A DNA stretch of 64,000 nucleotides from Rana temporaria (Eukaryota > Chordata > Amphibia > Anura > Ranidae), in contig NC_053489.1 in NCBI RefSeq assembly GCF_905171775.1, forward strand, positions 138,400,642 through 138,464,641, written 5' to 3'. Every line of letters begins with the position of its first letter. The first letter of the stretch is position 1. Under the pieces are notes generated by a model. The model saw only the letters and a program-made list of their open reading frames with translations, made no database searches and was not told where the DNA came from. Both the position numbers and the translations under genes were made by a program. This document shows positions 1 to 10,805 of this stretch, one piece after another.

Positions 1-411
1 CCAGCGGATCTTTTTCCGCGGATATATCTAACCTGGGATGGATTCCAGCAGATCGGATATTTGCTGACATGCAGAACATATCCATCTGCTGGAGTCCATC
101 CCAACGGATGGATCCGCTGGTCTGTACAGACTCACCGAATCCATCCGTCCGAAGGGATCCCCCGCATGCGTCGTAATGATTTGACGCATGCGTGGAATTC
201 CTTATATGACAGCGTCGCGCACGTCGCCGCGTCATAATCGCAGCGCGGCGACGGCGCAACACTTCATCGAAAGAGGATTTCGGCGCGGATTTCAATGCGA
301 TGGTGTGTACACCATCGCATGAAAATCCGCCGAAATCCACGAGAGGATTTATCCGCGGAAACGGTCCGCTGGACCGTATTCGCGGATAAATTCTATCGTG
401 TGTATGGGGCC
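1..411. mobile_element. MITE, right portion, cut by window edge
   Basis: Non-coding, rich in inverted repeats built around GCATGCG and CGCGGCGACG motifs, with nested palindromes such as GATGGTGTGTACACCATC near 300-318. It ends in GTGTATGGGGCC at 411, followed by TAA. The hAT copy at 412 resumes in the middle of sequence that is continuous in the related copy near 18,530, so this MITE was inserted into that hAT. A 3-bp TAA target site would suit a PIF/Harbinger-type MITE, but the left end lies outside the window. A related but distinct element is at 29,715-29,954. Confidence 0.6.
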
Positions 412-1406
412 TAACTGTGAGGGCTTACAGTGTTGTGGCAACACCAACACCTAGGGCCCAAATTTCTGCAGAGTATATACGGCAGGCCCCTACTTTCAAA
501 CATCCAACTTACAAACGACTCCTACTTGCAAAAGGAAGGAGACAACAGGAAGTGAGAGGAAATCTACCCCTAGGAAGGGAAATTCTCCTCTGTAAGAGCT
601 GTCTCCTGTCCACTGATGCTTTATCACCAATCCTTTCACTAAAAAACCCAGATTTTCAAAAAATAATTTGTCATTGGGACAGAAAGTGAGGTGCAATCTT
701 CTGAACAGATGCGCACAGACAGCAAAACAAATGTTACAGGTGTGATAACCCTTCTCTTTGTTTTCCGAAAAGCTTAAAAATAGATTTTTTGGCTGGAGCT
801 ACACTTTAAAATTACAAACAGATTCTACTTAACAACAAACCTACAGTCCCGGTCTTGTTTGCACCGCCTGTATACTGCTGTTCAAAGTATATAGGGCCAA
901 AGGGGCTGTTAATGACCTGGGGGGAGGGGGGAAACCCATGCTATTTTTTCAATGATTTTCATCCATATTGCAGGGACCAGATATTACATTAAAGCCGCAA
1001 GCAGTTTTAAATGACTTTTTTCTTATAGTAATGTCATTTTGTGCAGGGACAGTTCTAAACACGTGCCACTTCACAGGCATACTATAGACACCCAGCATGT
1101 ACGATATTTAAAGGAATTTTTCTATTTTTTTTTTTCACTTTAAGCATCATTAAAATCACTGCTCCCGAAAAAACGTTTGTTTTTAAAACTTTTTTTTGCA
1201 TTGATACATGTTCCCTGGGGGCAAGACCCGGGTCCCCAAACCCATTTTAGGACAATAACTTGCAAATTAGCCTTTAAAATTATCACTTTTGAATTCGAAC
1301 GTTCGAGTCCCATAGACTTCAATGGAATTCTAAAGTTTGCACGAACGTTTGGTCCGTTCGAAGGTTCTGGTGCGACCCGAACGGGGGAGTGTTCGGCTCA
1401 CCCCTA
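412..1406 (+). mobile_element. Non-autonomous hAT copy
   Basis: The stretch 412-1,112 is the reverse complement of 17,789-18,540, so both are copies of one family. The right end reads TTCGGCTCACCCCTA at about 1,392-1,406. This is the inverted counterpart of the TAGGGATGAGC end of the other copy (reverse complement at 20,131), giving hAT-like TIRs. It lies next to a Tc1 remnant that would carry the 8-bp site CTTCTGAC at 1,407-1,414. No transposase coding remains here. An unoccupied TTAA at 1,108-1,111 is the exact site that is filled by a TTAA element in the other copy (17,785-17,788). Confidence 0.65.
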
Positions 1407-2109
1407 CTTCTGACGTTGTTTGTTGTTCAGGAGTGGCTTGACAAGAGGAATACGACATTTGAAGCACATGTCCAGGATCCGTCTGTGTGTGGTGGCTCTT
1501 GATGCACTGACTCCAGCCTCAGTCCACTATTTGTGAAAGTCCCCAACACTTTTGAATGGCCTTTTCCTGACAATCCTCTCCAGGCTGCGGTCATCCCTGC
1601 TGCTTGTGCACCTTTTTCTTCCACACTTTTCCCTTCCACATAACTTTCTATTAATGTTCTTTAATACAGCACTTTGGGAACATTCAACTTCTTTTGCAAT
1701 TACCTTCTGAGGCTTTCCCTACTTATGGAGGGTGGCAATGATGGTTTTCTGCACAACTGTCAGGTCAGCAGTCTTTCCCATGATTGTGATTCCTACTGAA
1801 CCAGGCTGAGAGACCATTTAAAGGCTCAGGAACTCTTTGCAAGTGTTATGGCTTAATTAGCTGATTAAAGTGGTACACTTTGAGCCTAGAATATTGCACC
1901 TTTTCACAATATTCAAATTTTCTGAGATTGTGGATTTGAGGTTTTCATGAGCTGTAAGCCATAATCATCACAATTTTGACAAATCACGGCTTGAACTGTC
2001 TTGCTTTGCATGTAATGAGTCTATCTCATATATTAGTTTCAACTTTTAGGTTGCATTAGTGAAATAAATGAACTTTTGCACGATATTCTAATTTTTTGAG
2101 TATCACCTG
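1407..2109 (-). pseudogene. Tc1/mariner transposase, N-terminal remnant
   Basis: On the minus strand the sequence encodes Tc1-type transposase pieces: a start region MGKTADLTVVQK near 1,780 and the central motif MCFKCRIPLVKPLL near 1,430-1,470. Stops and frameshifts lie between them. The 5' end is AT-rich, as in Tc1-like TIR regions, and abuts a TA dinucleotide at 2,110-2,111, the Tc1/mariner target. The catalytic second half is absent because the copy stops at the hAT end at 1,406; the rest would lie beyond the hAT. The family normally encodes a DDE transposase of about 340 residues. This copy is dead. Confidence 0.8.
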
Positions 2110-2111
2110 TA

Positions 2112-2439
2112 TGTTGGTATATCTTATTTATTTATTAAAATGCTTATTTGGAGCGCAGTCATTACCCGAAGGCCTCAATGCGCTCATAGAACCAACATAT
2201 ACATGTACAAAACAAATCTCTCATTACTGCGTGATAAACAACATAAAACCACATGATAAACATTTAAAAGACTAAAAAATACTAATATCTTACCCTAATT
2301 AGGGACATACACTTGAGAAAATAAAAACGTTTTTAAAAACGTCCTAAATTTTAATAAATCCTTCTCACGTCTTATGTATAGAGGTAGAGAATTCCAGAAT
2401 ATTAAACCTTGTGTATCCAGCGTCCTCCCTCCACATGTT
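2112..2439. other. Unassigned AT-rich intergenic stretch
   Basis: No open frame or terminal repeats are visible. It may be a degraded dispersed repeat (a GGCCTCAATGCGCTC segment near 2,172), but I cannot assign it. Confidence 0.4.
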
Positions 2440-2463
2440 CATAGTTACATAGTTACATAGTTA
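2440..2463 (-). repeat. CR1 3' tail, three 8-bp units
   Basis: Three exact copies of CATAGTTA on the plus strand (TAACTATG on the element strand). The CR1 clade ends in short tandem 8-mers recognised during target-primed reverse transcription, so this marks the 3' terminus. Confidence 0.85.
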
Positions 2464-2688
2464 GTCAGGTTGAAAAAAGACACAAGTCCATCCAGTTCAA
2501 CCACAAAAAACAAAATAAAAAAACACAGTAAAATCCTATACACCCAACTCCATACCCACAGTTGATCCAGAGGAAGGCAAAAAACCCCAGCGGAGCATGA
2601 TCCAATTTGCTACAGCAGGGGAAAAAATTCCTTCCTGATCCCCCGAGAGGCAATCGGATTTACCCTGGATCAACTATACCTACAAATC

Positions 2689-4062
2689 TTAGTACTCAGT
2701 TATATTCTGTACATTTAGGAAAGAATCCAGACCTTTCTTAAAGCAATCTACTGAGCTGGCCAGAACCACCTCTGGAGGGAGTCTGTTCCACATTTTCACA
2801 GCTCTTACTGTGAAAAAACCTTTCCGTATTTGGAGGTGAAATCTCTTTTCCTCTAGACGTAAAGAGTGCCCCCTTGTCCTCAGTGATGACCGTAAAGTGA
2901 ATAACTCAACACCAAGTTCACTGTATGGACCTCTTATATATTTGTACATGTTGATCATATCCCCCCTTATTCTCCTCTTCTCAAGAGTGAATAAATTTAG
3001 TTCCTCTAATCTTTCCTCATAGCTGAGCTCCTCCATGCCTCTTATCAGTTTGGTTGCTCTTCTCTGCACTTTCTCCAGTTCTCCTATATCCTTTTTGAGA
3101 ACTGGTGCCCAAAACTGAACTGCATATTCCAGATGAGGTCTTACTAATGATTTGTACAGGGGCAAAATTATATCTCTGTCTCTGGAGTCCATACCTCTCT
3201 TAATACAAGAAAGGACTTTGCTCGCTTTGGAAACCGCAGCTTGGCATTGCATGCCATTATTGAGCTTATGATCAACTAAAACCCCCAGATCCTTCTCCAC
3301 TACAGACCCCCCCAGTTGTACTCCCCCTAGTATGTATGATGCATGCATATTCTTAGCCCCCAAGTGCATAACTTTACATTTATCTACATTAAACCTCATC
3401 TGCCACTTAGTCGCCCAATCAGACAGAGCATTGAGGTCGGCTTGTAAATTGGAGACATCCTGTAAGGACATTATTCCACTGCATAGCTTGGTGTCATCTG
3501 CAAAGACAGAAATGTTACTTTTGATCTCAGACCCAATATCATTTATAAATATATTGAAAAGTAAGGGTCCCAGCACTGAACCTTGGGGTACACCACTGAT
3601 AACATTGGACCATTCAGAGTAAGAATCATTAACCACTACACTCTGAATTCTGTCTTTCAGCCAATTTTCTATCCATTTACAAACTGATATATCCAATCCT
3701 GTAGACCTTACCTTACACATGAGCCGTGTGTGCGGAACTGTATCGAACGCTTTTGCAAAATCCAAATATATCACGTCCACAGCCACGCCTCTGTCCAGGG
3801 TTTTACTTACCTCTTCATAAAAGGAAATCAGGTTTGTCTGACAACTTCTGTCTTTCATGAATCCATGTTGTCTGCTGCTTAAATAGTTTTTTTCCAGCAA
3901 GAACTCATCCATGTGGTCTTTTATTAAACGTTCCAGTATCTTCCCAACTATAGAAGTTAAACTAACAGGTCTATAGTTACTTGGTAAAGACTTTGTTCCC
4001 TTTTTAAATATGGGCACCACATTGGCCCTGCGCCAATCCAGTGGTACTATTCCTGTCTTTAA
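2689..4062 (-). pseudogene. CR1 ORF2, reverse transcriptase part
   Basis: Downstream half of CR1 ORF2, which copies the element's RNA at the nicked target. Visible RT landmarks in order: WRRANVVPIFKKG, NYRPVSL, LDFAKAFDTVPH (fingers/palm), SGVPQGSVLGPLLF, the catalytic FADDTKL at 3,484-3,504, and the C-terminal KMWNRLPPEVV region typical of CR1/L2. The frame is open from the TTAA junction at 4,062 to the stop at 2,689. Everything upstream of 4,062 in this open frame belongs to the inserted TTAA element, not the LINE. A short second copy of this 3' end lies at 40,609-40,688. It is non-functional because it is separated from the endonuclease. Confidence 0.92.
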
Positions 4063-5060
4063 CCACTTAAGCCCCGGACCAATATGCAGCCTAAAGACCC
4101 AAGGTGTTTTTACAGTTCGGGACTGCGTCGCTTTAACAGACAATTGCGCGGTCGTGCGACGTGGCTCCCAAACAAAATTGGCGTCCTTTTTTCCCCACAA
4201 ATAGAGCTTTCTTTTGGTGGTATTTGATCACATCTGCGGTTTTTAGTTTTTGCGCTATAAACAAAAATAGAGCGACAATTTTGAAAAAAAAGCAATATTT
4301 TTTACTTTTTGCTGTAATAAATATCCCCCAAAAACATATATAAAAACATTTTTTTTCCTCAGTTTAGGCCGATACGTATTCTTCTACCTATTTTTAGTAA
4401 AAAAAATCGCAATAAGCGTTTATCGATTGGTTTGCGCAAAATTTATAGTGTTTACAAAATAGGGGATAGTTTTATTGCATTTTTATTATTTTTTTTTTTT
4501 TTACTACTAATGGCGGCGATCAGCAATTTTTTTCGTGACTGCGACATTATGGCGGACACTTCGGACAATTTTGACACATTTTTGGGACCATTGTCATTTT
4601 CACAGCAAAAAATGCATTTAAATTGCATTCTTTATTGTGAAAATGACAGTTGCAGTTTGGGAGTTAACCACAGGTGGCGCTGTAGGAGTTGGGGTGTACC
4701 TAGTATGTGTTTACAACTGTTTGGGGGTGTGGCTGTAGGAATGACGTCATCGATCGTGTCTTCCCTATAAAGGGAATGACGCGATCGATGCGCCGCCATA
4801 GTGAAGGACGGGGAAGCCGTGTTTACACACGGCTCTCCCCGTTCTTCAGCTCCGGGGAGCGATCGCGACGGAGCGGCTATAAACAAATAGCCGCGCCGTG
4901 GTCCCGGATCGCTCCCCGAGCGGACCCGACCTCCGCATGTAGCGGGGGGGGTCCCGATCGGACCCCCCACCCGCTAATAGGCGAGGACGTACGTGTACGC
5001 CCATGTGCCTGTACGTGCCATATTGTGAACGTATATGTACATGCGGGGGTCGGGAACTGG
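4063..5060 (+). mobile_element. TTAA-type element (family A), 998 bp
   Basis: Flanked by TTAA at 4,059-4,062 and 5,061-5,064. The ends are CCACTTAAGCCCCGGACC and GGGGGTCGGGAACTGG. Inside is a conserved AT-rich core (CTCTATTTGTGG on the reverse strand). It is non-coding. Copies of the family are at 17,156-17,784, 33,424-34,292, 38,123-39,131 and 43,771-50,948. TTAA duplication and CC-initial ends point to piggyBac-type transposition; no transposase is encoded. It sits in CR1 ORF2, and the LINE frame is continuous if the element and one TTAA are ignored. Confidence 0.85.
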
Positions 5061-5064
5061 TTAA

Positions 5065-6294
5065 TGAGTCCCTAAATATTAGATACAGTGGCTTTGAAAT
5101 GACAGAGCTCAACTCACCTAGGATCCGTGGATGGATGCCATCAGGTCCAGGTGCTTTATCCACCTTTATTCTGTCTAAATATTTCTGGACCATATCACTT
5201 TTGAGCCATTGTGGATTTGGGGCTGTGTCACTCCCACCCCCATTTTGGACATGAGCTCCCCCATGCTCCATTGTATACACAGAGCTGAAGAAAACATTTA
5301 GTAAATTTGCCTTCTCTTTGTCCCCAGTCACCCACTCTAGATTATTTTGTAAGGGGCCTACATGCTCAGACTTCACCTTTTTACTATTAATATATTTAAA
5401 GAATTTTTTGGGGTTTGTCCTACTATCTTTTGCAATCTGTCGTTCGTTTTGAATTTTTGCATCCTTGATTTCCTTTTTGCATATCCTGTTATATTCTTTG
5501 TAACATTTAAACAACACTAGTGTTCCTTCATTTTTATATTTTTTAAAAGCTACTTTCTTATTGTTTATAGCTTTTTTAACTTTGACCGTGAGCCACATAG
5601 GTTTTATTTTTAGCCTTTTAAACTTATTGCCCATGGGAACATACTTTGCAGTGAGGTTCCACACAGTCTTTTTGAAGAATTCCCATTTCTGTTCTGTGTT
5701 CATCTGTGCCAATAGTCCCTCCCAGTCCAAGTCCTGGAGAGCAGCCCTCATCCTTGGAAAATTTGCTCTCTTAAAATTTAGTGTTTTAATATTTCCTGTA
5801 TGTATTTCTTGCTTATAGTTAACATTAAATGAAATCATGTTATGATCACTGCTACCCAGGTGTTCCTTTATCTGAACATTAGTAATAAGCTCTGCATGGT
5901 TTGAAATTATCAGGTCCAACAGGGCATCATTCCTAGTTGGGGCCTCAATAAACTGCACCATAAAATTGTCCTGCAATAGGTTTTTAAATTTTTGTCCTTT
6001 AACTGTCCCAGAAGTGCCATTAATCCAGTCAATTTCTGGGTAGTTAAAATCCCCCATTATTATCACCGTCCCAGACCTTGCAGCCCTTTCCATCTGTGCA
6101 AGGAGCTGAGTCTCCACCTCCTCATTAACATTGGGTGGTTTATAACAAACTCCAATGATTAATTTTGAACTACGCACATCTGTATGCAGTTCCACCCATA
6201 ATGCTTCAGCCTCACCACACTCTCCATCAACCAGGTTCTCTTTCACGCTTGCTTTGAGGTCACTTCTCACATAGAGACAGACCCCTCCACCTTT
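5065..6294 (-). pseudogene. CR1 ORF2, endonuclease and RT N-terminal part
   Basis: Upstream half of the CR1 ORF2. The endonuclease nicks target DNA; its motifs are GDFNYPEIDW (D74, N76 counting from the Met at 6,270), LLDLIISN and SSDHNM (D142, H143). These are the standard APE-type catalytic signatures. A linker, KAPGPDGIHP and the start of the RT fingers follow. The frame extends upstream of the Met to KRKGGGVCLYV at about 6,294, showing that the true N terminus is missing. The end of the open frame past 5,065 runs into the TTAA element and is not LINE protein. Confidence 0.9.
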
Positions 6295-6333
6295 CCTTTT
6301 TACCCTGTCTTTCCGAAAGACAGGGTAAAAAGG
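6295..6333. repeat. Perfect 39-bp palindrome at CR1 5' breakpoint
   Basis: Arms of 19 bases (ACCCTGTCTTTC against GAAAGACAGGGT) around one central base at 6,314. The inner half continues the CR1 endonuclease sequence. The outer half is its inverted copy, so the breakpoint looks like a snap-back or inversion product of reverse transcription. Confidence 0.75.
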
Positions 6334-6533
6334 ACTTTGTTTACTGCATTAGCCCACAGGGAGTGAGTCGGGGGAGTCTTGGATATCCACTTCTGCGCAA
6401 AACATTTCCCCCAAAGAAATGATATACAGTATGTATTACTTCAATATTATAAGTAATGACAAACTTATTTTCATACCAAATGGTCTATAGTTTTATGAGA
6501 TAGCTTGGAATGAAATAGAGTTGGGTTGAATGT
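6334..6533. other. Unassigned flank between CR1 and DIRS
   Basis: No reading frame or repeat structure that I recognise. Confidence 0.4.
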
Positions 6534-6996
6534 AAAAATAGGATTTTTAAATACAGCTTACCTGTAAAATTATTTTCTTGGAAGTACATCACAGGACACA
6601 GCGTCAGGTAATTACTCAGGCCTCGTACACACGGCCGAGAAACTCGACGACGGGCAAAACACATCGTTTTGCTCGTCGAGTTCCTTGTAAAGCCGCCGAG
6701 GATCTCGGCGAGCAAAATTTTCCCATTGCCGTCAAGGAAATAGAGAACATGTTCTCTTTTTGGCCCGACGAGATCCTCGGCGGTTTCCTCGTTGAAAAGT
6801 GTACACACAACCGGTTTCCTCGGCAAAAAAAAAACCCAGCAAGCTTCTTGTTTGTTTTTGCAGAGAAACTCGGCCGTGTGTACGAGGCCTCAGTGGGTTA
6901 GATAGTCACTACAGGTGATTGGACACTGACAACCCTAATTACAAGGTGAGTTCCTCCCCTATATAACCCCTCCCATATGGAGAGTACCTCAGTTTT
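6534..6996. repeat. DIRS left inverted terminal repeat (with MITE inside)
   Basis: Starts AAAATAGGATTTTTAAATAC. From TACATCACAGGACACAG inward, skipping the MITE at 6,619-6,889, it matches the reverse complement of 28,992-29,144 up to CCTCAGTTTT. The outer ~50 bases are specific to this end, as usual for the unequal ITRs of DIRS. Confidence 0.85.
6619..6889. mobile_element. 271-bp MITE in the DIRS left ITR
   Basis: Perfect TIR GGCCTCGTACACACGGCCGA and its inverse at the right end, flanked by TCA at 6,616-6,618 and 6,890-6,892. The same host sequence without the element is present at about 7,155-7,163 and 29,095-29,105, where the target reads TTA. A 3-bp T-N-A site fits PIF/Harbinger-type MITEs. 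Confidence 0.85.
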
Positions 6997-7046
6997 GTAG
7001 CAAAGCAATAAGTGTCCCAACGTTTAATCCCGAAGAGGGGCGGGAG

Positions 7047-7163
7047 CTCTGTGTCCTGTGATGTACTTCCAAGGAAAGGATTTTACAGGTAAGCTGTATT
7101 TAAAAATCCTATTTTCTTGTTCATACATCACAGGACACAGAGCGTCAGGTAATTACTTAGTGG
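7047..7163. repeat. DIRS internal complementary region
   Basis: Two joined parts. 7,047-7,115 is the reverse complement of the outer left terminus (6,534-6,606). 7,112-7,163 is the reverse complement of the right terminus (29,093-29,144). They overlap in TTTT, so the region spells the circle junction of the two ends. This is the diagnostic DIRS feature, used as template to complete the circular cDNA. Confidence 0.88.
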
Positions 7164-7363
7164 GATGTCCCATAGCAATGCTTAAAGCGGAGTTCCGGCC
7201 ACAATATTAAAAATATAAACTTTTTAAATATGAAAACCCCTGTAATACACAAACTTAATGTATTCTACTACAGTTAGTCTGTAAACTAAGGTCCGTTTTG
7301 TTAGGTTTTTACAGCATTTAGACACTTTATAAAACAGAAATTGACTGCATGGGGCCATCTTAA

Positions 7364-7881
7364 AGCGGGAGTTCACCCATTTAAAAAAAAAAAAAAAATC
7401 TCCCCTTAGCTTCCTGCTCGTTCGGTCTAGGGGAATCGGCTATTTATATTAAAATATGTGCAGTACTTACCCGTTTTCGAGCTGCATCTTCTTCCGTCGC
7501 TTCCGGGTATGGGTCTTCGGGAGCGGGCGTTCCTTCTTGATTGACATTCTTCCGAGAGGCTTCCGACGGTCGCATCCATCGCGTCACTCGTAGCCGAAAG
7601 AAGCCGAACGTCGGTGCGGCTCTATACTGCGCCTGCGCACCGACGTTCGGCTTCTTTCGGAAAATCGTGACGCGATGGATGCGACCGTCGGAAGCCTCTC
7701 GGAAACCTGTCAATCAAGAAGGAACGCCCATTCCCGAAGCCCATACCCGGAAGCGACGGAGAGGATGCGTCTCGTAAACGGGTAAGTACTGCACATATTT
7801 TAAAATAAATAGCCGATTCCCCTAGTAATAACGAGCAGGAATCTAAGGGGGAAAAGTGCCCTCTAAGGGTGAACCCCCGCT
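7364..7881. mobile_element. TTAA-type MITE (family B), 518 bp
   Basis: TIRs AGCGGGAGTTCACCC and GGGTGAACCCCCGCT, flanked by TTAA at 7,360-7,363 and 7,882-7,885. The interior is a long imperfect palindrome centred near 7,630 (AAGAAGCCGAACGTCGGTGC). A copy with the same interior is at 52,720-53,182. Non-coding. Confidence 0.85.
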
Positions 7882-8270
7882 TTAAGTGTGGGCATCATGA
7901 AGCCAGACTATATGACTTCCTGGATTTCAGCCTCGCACATGCTCAGTGCTGTACAAGCAGTGTAATGGTTTCAGATCAGGTTTCAATAGCAATGGGAGTG
8001 CCAGAGGAAGTTACCGCCCCATATCTATGCAAAGCAAACCTCTCCTCCCCTCCCCTCCCCTTCTCCTTCCAGGAACCAGTAAATATAAGAAATCATTTGT
8101 TCCTGTGCAGATATATCTACATAACAAGATGATATATATCTCTTGTTATATATGTGGTGTGTATACATATACCAGACATGTGCACTGTCAATAAATTCAT
8201 TTTGTTTAGTTCCGTTTCGCATTAGCCGTTATTTCGTATTTTGTGCCCGAAACTCAATTCAGATTCGTAC

Positions 8271-9500
8271 GCTCATAATGGGCACAGCAGGAGTACAGGC
8301 ACAGGAAGTCAGCACAGAACAGGGATGGTGGGAACCCTTCATGAGAGGTTCCCACCATCCCTGCACTGACTTCCCGGGTCTGTACCCCCGCTGTGCCCAT
8401 TATGAGGGGTTCCCAGCCATCCCTGCACTGAGTTCCTGGGTCTGTACACCCGCTGTGCCCCATTATGAGGGGTTTCCACCATCCCTCTGCTGAGTTCCCG
8501 GGTCTGTACACCCGCTGTGCCCCATTATGAGGGGTTCCCACCATCCCTGTGCTGAGTTCCCGGGTCTGTACCCCCCGCTGTGCCCCATTATGAGGGGTTC
8601 CCACCATCCCTGTGCTGAGTTCCCGGGTCTGTACACCCGCTGTGCCCATTATGAGGGGTTCCCACCATCCCTGCACTGAGTTCCCGGGTCTATACACCCG
8701 ATGTGCCCCATTATGAGGGGTTACCACCATCCCTGTGCTGAGTTCCCAGGTCTGTACCCCCCGCTGTGCCCCATTATGAGGAGTTCCCACCATCCATGTG
8801 CTGAGTTCCCAGGTCTGTACCCCCCGCTGTGCCCCATTATGAGGGGTTCCCACCATCCATGTGCTGAGTTCCCAGGTCTGTACCCCCGGCTGTGCCCCAT
8901 TATGAGGAGTTCCCACCATCCCTGTGCTTAGTTCCCGGGTCTGTACACCTGCTGTGCCCCATTATGAGGGGTTCCCACCATCCATGTGCTGAGTTCCCAG
9001 GTCTGTACCCCCCGCTGTGCCCCATTATGAGGAGTTCCCACCATCCCTGCGCTGAGTTCCCAGGTCTGTACACCAGCTGTGCCCTATTATGAGGAGTTCC
9101 CACCATCCCTGTGCTGAGTTCCCGGGTCTGTACCCCCCGCTGTGCCCCATTATGAGGAGTTCCCACCATCCCTGTGCTGAGTTCCCGGGTCTGTACACCT
9201 GCTGTGCCCCATTATGAGGAGTTCCCACCATCCCTGTGCTGAGTTCCCGGGTCTGTACACCCGCTGTGCCCCATTATGAGGGGTTACCACCATCCCTGTG
9301 CTGAGTTCCCGGGTCTGTACACCCGCTGTGCCCCATTATGAGGGGTTACCACCATCCCTGTGCTGAGTTCCCGGGTCTGTACCCCCGCTGTGCCCCATTA
9401 TGAGGGGTTCTCACCATCCCTGTGCTGAGTTCCCGGGTCTGTACACCCACTGTGCCCCATTATGAGGAGTTCCCACCATCCCTGTGCCGAGTTCCTCCTG
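8271..9500. repeat. 62-bp minisatellite with inverted start
   Basis: About 18-19 tandem copies of a 62-bp unit containing GAGTTCCCGGGTCTGTACAC and CCCATTATGAGGGGTTCCC. The first ~75 bases (8,271-8,345) are a unit in inverted orientation, forming a hairpin with the array around 8,347. Open frames on both strands here are products of the repeat, not genes. Confidence 0.9.
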
Positions 9501-9539
9501 CTTCCTTCTTCCCCCAGCACAGCACATTGCCACCATAAC

Positions 9540-10085
9540 ATTGCCCACTGCATCGTCTCCGGCACAGCACCCCGCATTGGCCTCGGCACCCTGCATCGGC
9601 CTTCCGCACCCCGCATCGACCCCGGCACCCCGCATCGACCTCGGCACCCCGCATCGACCTCGGCACCCCACATCGGCCTCGGCACCCCGCATCGACCCCG
9701 GCACCCCGCATCGACCTCGGCACCCCGCATCGGCCTCCCACATCGGCCTCGGCACCCCACATCGGCCTCGGCACCCCGCATCGGCCCCAGTACCCCGCAT
9801 CGGCCTCCCGCATCGGCTCCGGCACCCCGCATTGGCCCCAGCACCCCGCATCGGCCCCTGTACCCCGAATCGGCCTCGGTACCCCGCATCGGCCCCGGCA
9901 CAGCACCCCGCATCGGCCCCGGCACAGCACCCCGCATCGGCCCCGGCACCCCGCATCGGCCCCTGTACCCCGCATCGGCCCCTGTACCCCGCATTGGCCT
10001 TGGCACCCCGCATTGGCCCTGGCCCAGCACCCCGCATCGGCCCATGTACCCCGCATCGGCCCCGGCATAGCACCCCGCATCGGTA
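9540..10085. repeat. ~19-bp minisatellite
   Basis: Tandem variants of CACCCCGCATCGGCCTCGG, roughly 25-28 copies with some units interrupted by GGCACAG or TGTACC. The long frames on both strands encode only low-complexity repeats. Confidence 0.85.
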
Positions 10086-10525
10086 CAGTGAGGGCACAGT
10101 TACGGGCACAGTTACGGGTGCAGTGAGGGCACAGTTACGGGCACAGTTACGACAGCGTTGGGCACAGTTAGGGCACAGTGAGGGCACAGTGAGGCAGCGT
10201 TGGGCACAGTGAGGGCACAGTTACGGGCACAGTGTTGGGCACAATGAGGGCACAGTTACGGGCACAGTGAGGCAGCATTGGGCACAGTGAGGGCACAGTT
10301 ACGGGCACAGTGAGGGCACAGTCAGGGCACAGTGAGGGCAGTGTTGGGCACAGTTATGGCACAGGGCACAGTTACGGGCACAGTGAGGGCACAGTGTTGG
10401 GCACAGTGAGGGCACAGTGTTGGGCACAGTGAGGGCAGCGTTGGGCACAGTTACGGGCACAGTGTTGGGCACAGCGAGGGGCACAGTGAGGGCAGCATTG
10501 GGCACAGATACGGGCACAGTGGATG
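10086..10525. repeat. GGGCACAGT-rich short tandem array
   Basis: Irregular ~11-12-bp units GGGCACAGTTAC / GGGCACAGTGAG. Follows directly on the preceding array, so two unrelated arrays are adjacent. Confidence 0.85.
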
Positions 10526-10569
10526 GCAAGCTCGCTCTCCCACTAACTCTGTGACACCAGTGCAGAGTG

Positions 10570-10805
10570 GGGAGAGTTACAGATCATCAGGATGACAGAG
10601 GAGCGCATCTCTGATGGATCTGTATGTGAGAACACCCGCTCGTAGTACAGCCCTGCCTCCCTGCACTAGAATTGTAACACACAGTGCAGAGCGCGCTGTT
10701 TCTATGTACAGGGAGGCGGGGCAGTACTACGAGCGGGTGTTCTCACACACAGATCTATCAGAGATGCGCTCTGTCATCCTGATGATCTGTATCTCCGCAA
10801 ACCGG
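10570..10805. repeat. Large imperfect hairpin
   Basis: Left arm from AGATCATCAGGATGACAGAG, right arm ending CTCTGTCATCCTGATGATCT. Inner stems ACACCCGCTCGTAGTAC / GTACTACGAGCGGGTGT surround a ~50-base loop near 10,690. Probably the core of a foldback-type MITE. Confidence 0.75.

Larger units (their letters stand above)
2440..6314 (-). mobile_element. CR1-clade LINE, 5'-truncated, split by a TTAA element
   Basis: Minus-strand non-LTR retrotransposon. From 5' to 3' it shows an apurinic-like endonuclease, the RT N-terminal region, RT core with FADD, a short 3' UTR and a tail of three 8-bp TAACTATG units. CR1 elements end in such 8-mer repeats rather than poly(A). It is cut inside the endonuclease (the GGGVCLYV region) at about 6,294-6,314, where a 39-bp palindrome sits. 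A TTAA element occupies 4,063-5,060. ORF2 on either side of that insertion has no internal stop, so the copy is fairly young. Confidence 0.9.

Noticed and set aside
7444..7777. Overlapping frames of 78-89 codons on both strands
   Set aside because: Produced by the palindromic core of a TTAA MITE; the same occurs at 52,776-53,125.
8254..9231. Open frames of 66-221 codons on both strands
   Set aside because: They are translations of the 62-bp minisatellite (62 is not divisible by three, so frames cycle) with no protein family resemblance.
9398..10212. Overlapping 202-258-codon frames rich in Arg/Gly/Pro
   Set aside because: Low-complexity products of the ~19-bp array, present on both strands at once.
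8271..10525. CRISPR array
   Set aside because: Contiguous tandem units without unique spacers, in a eukaryotic repeat context.
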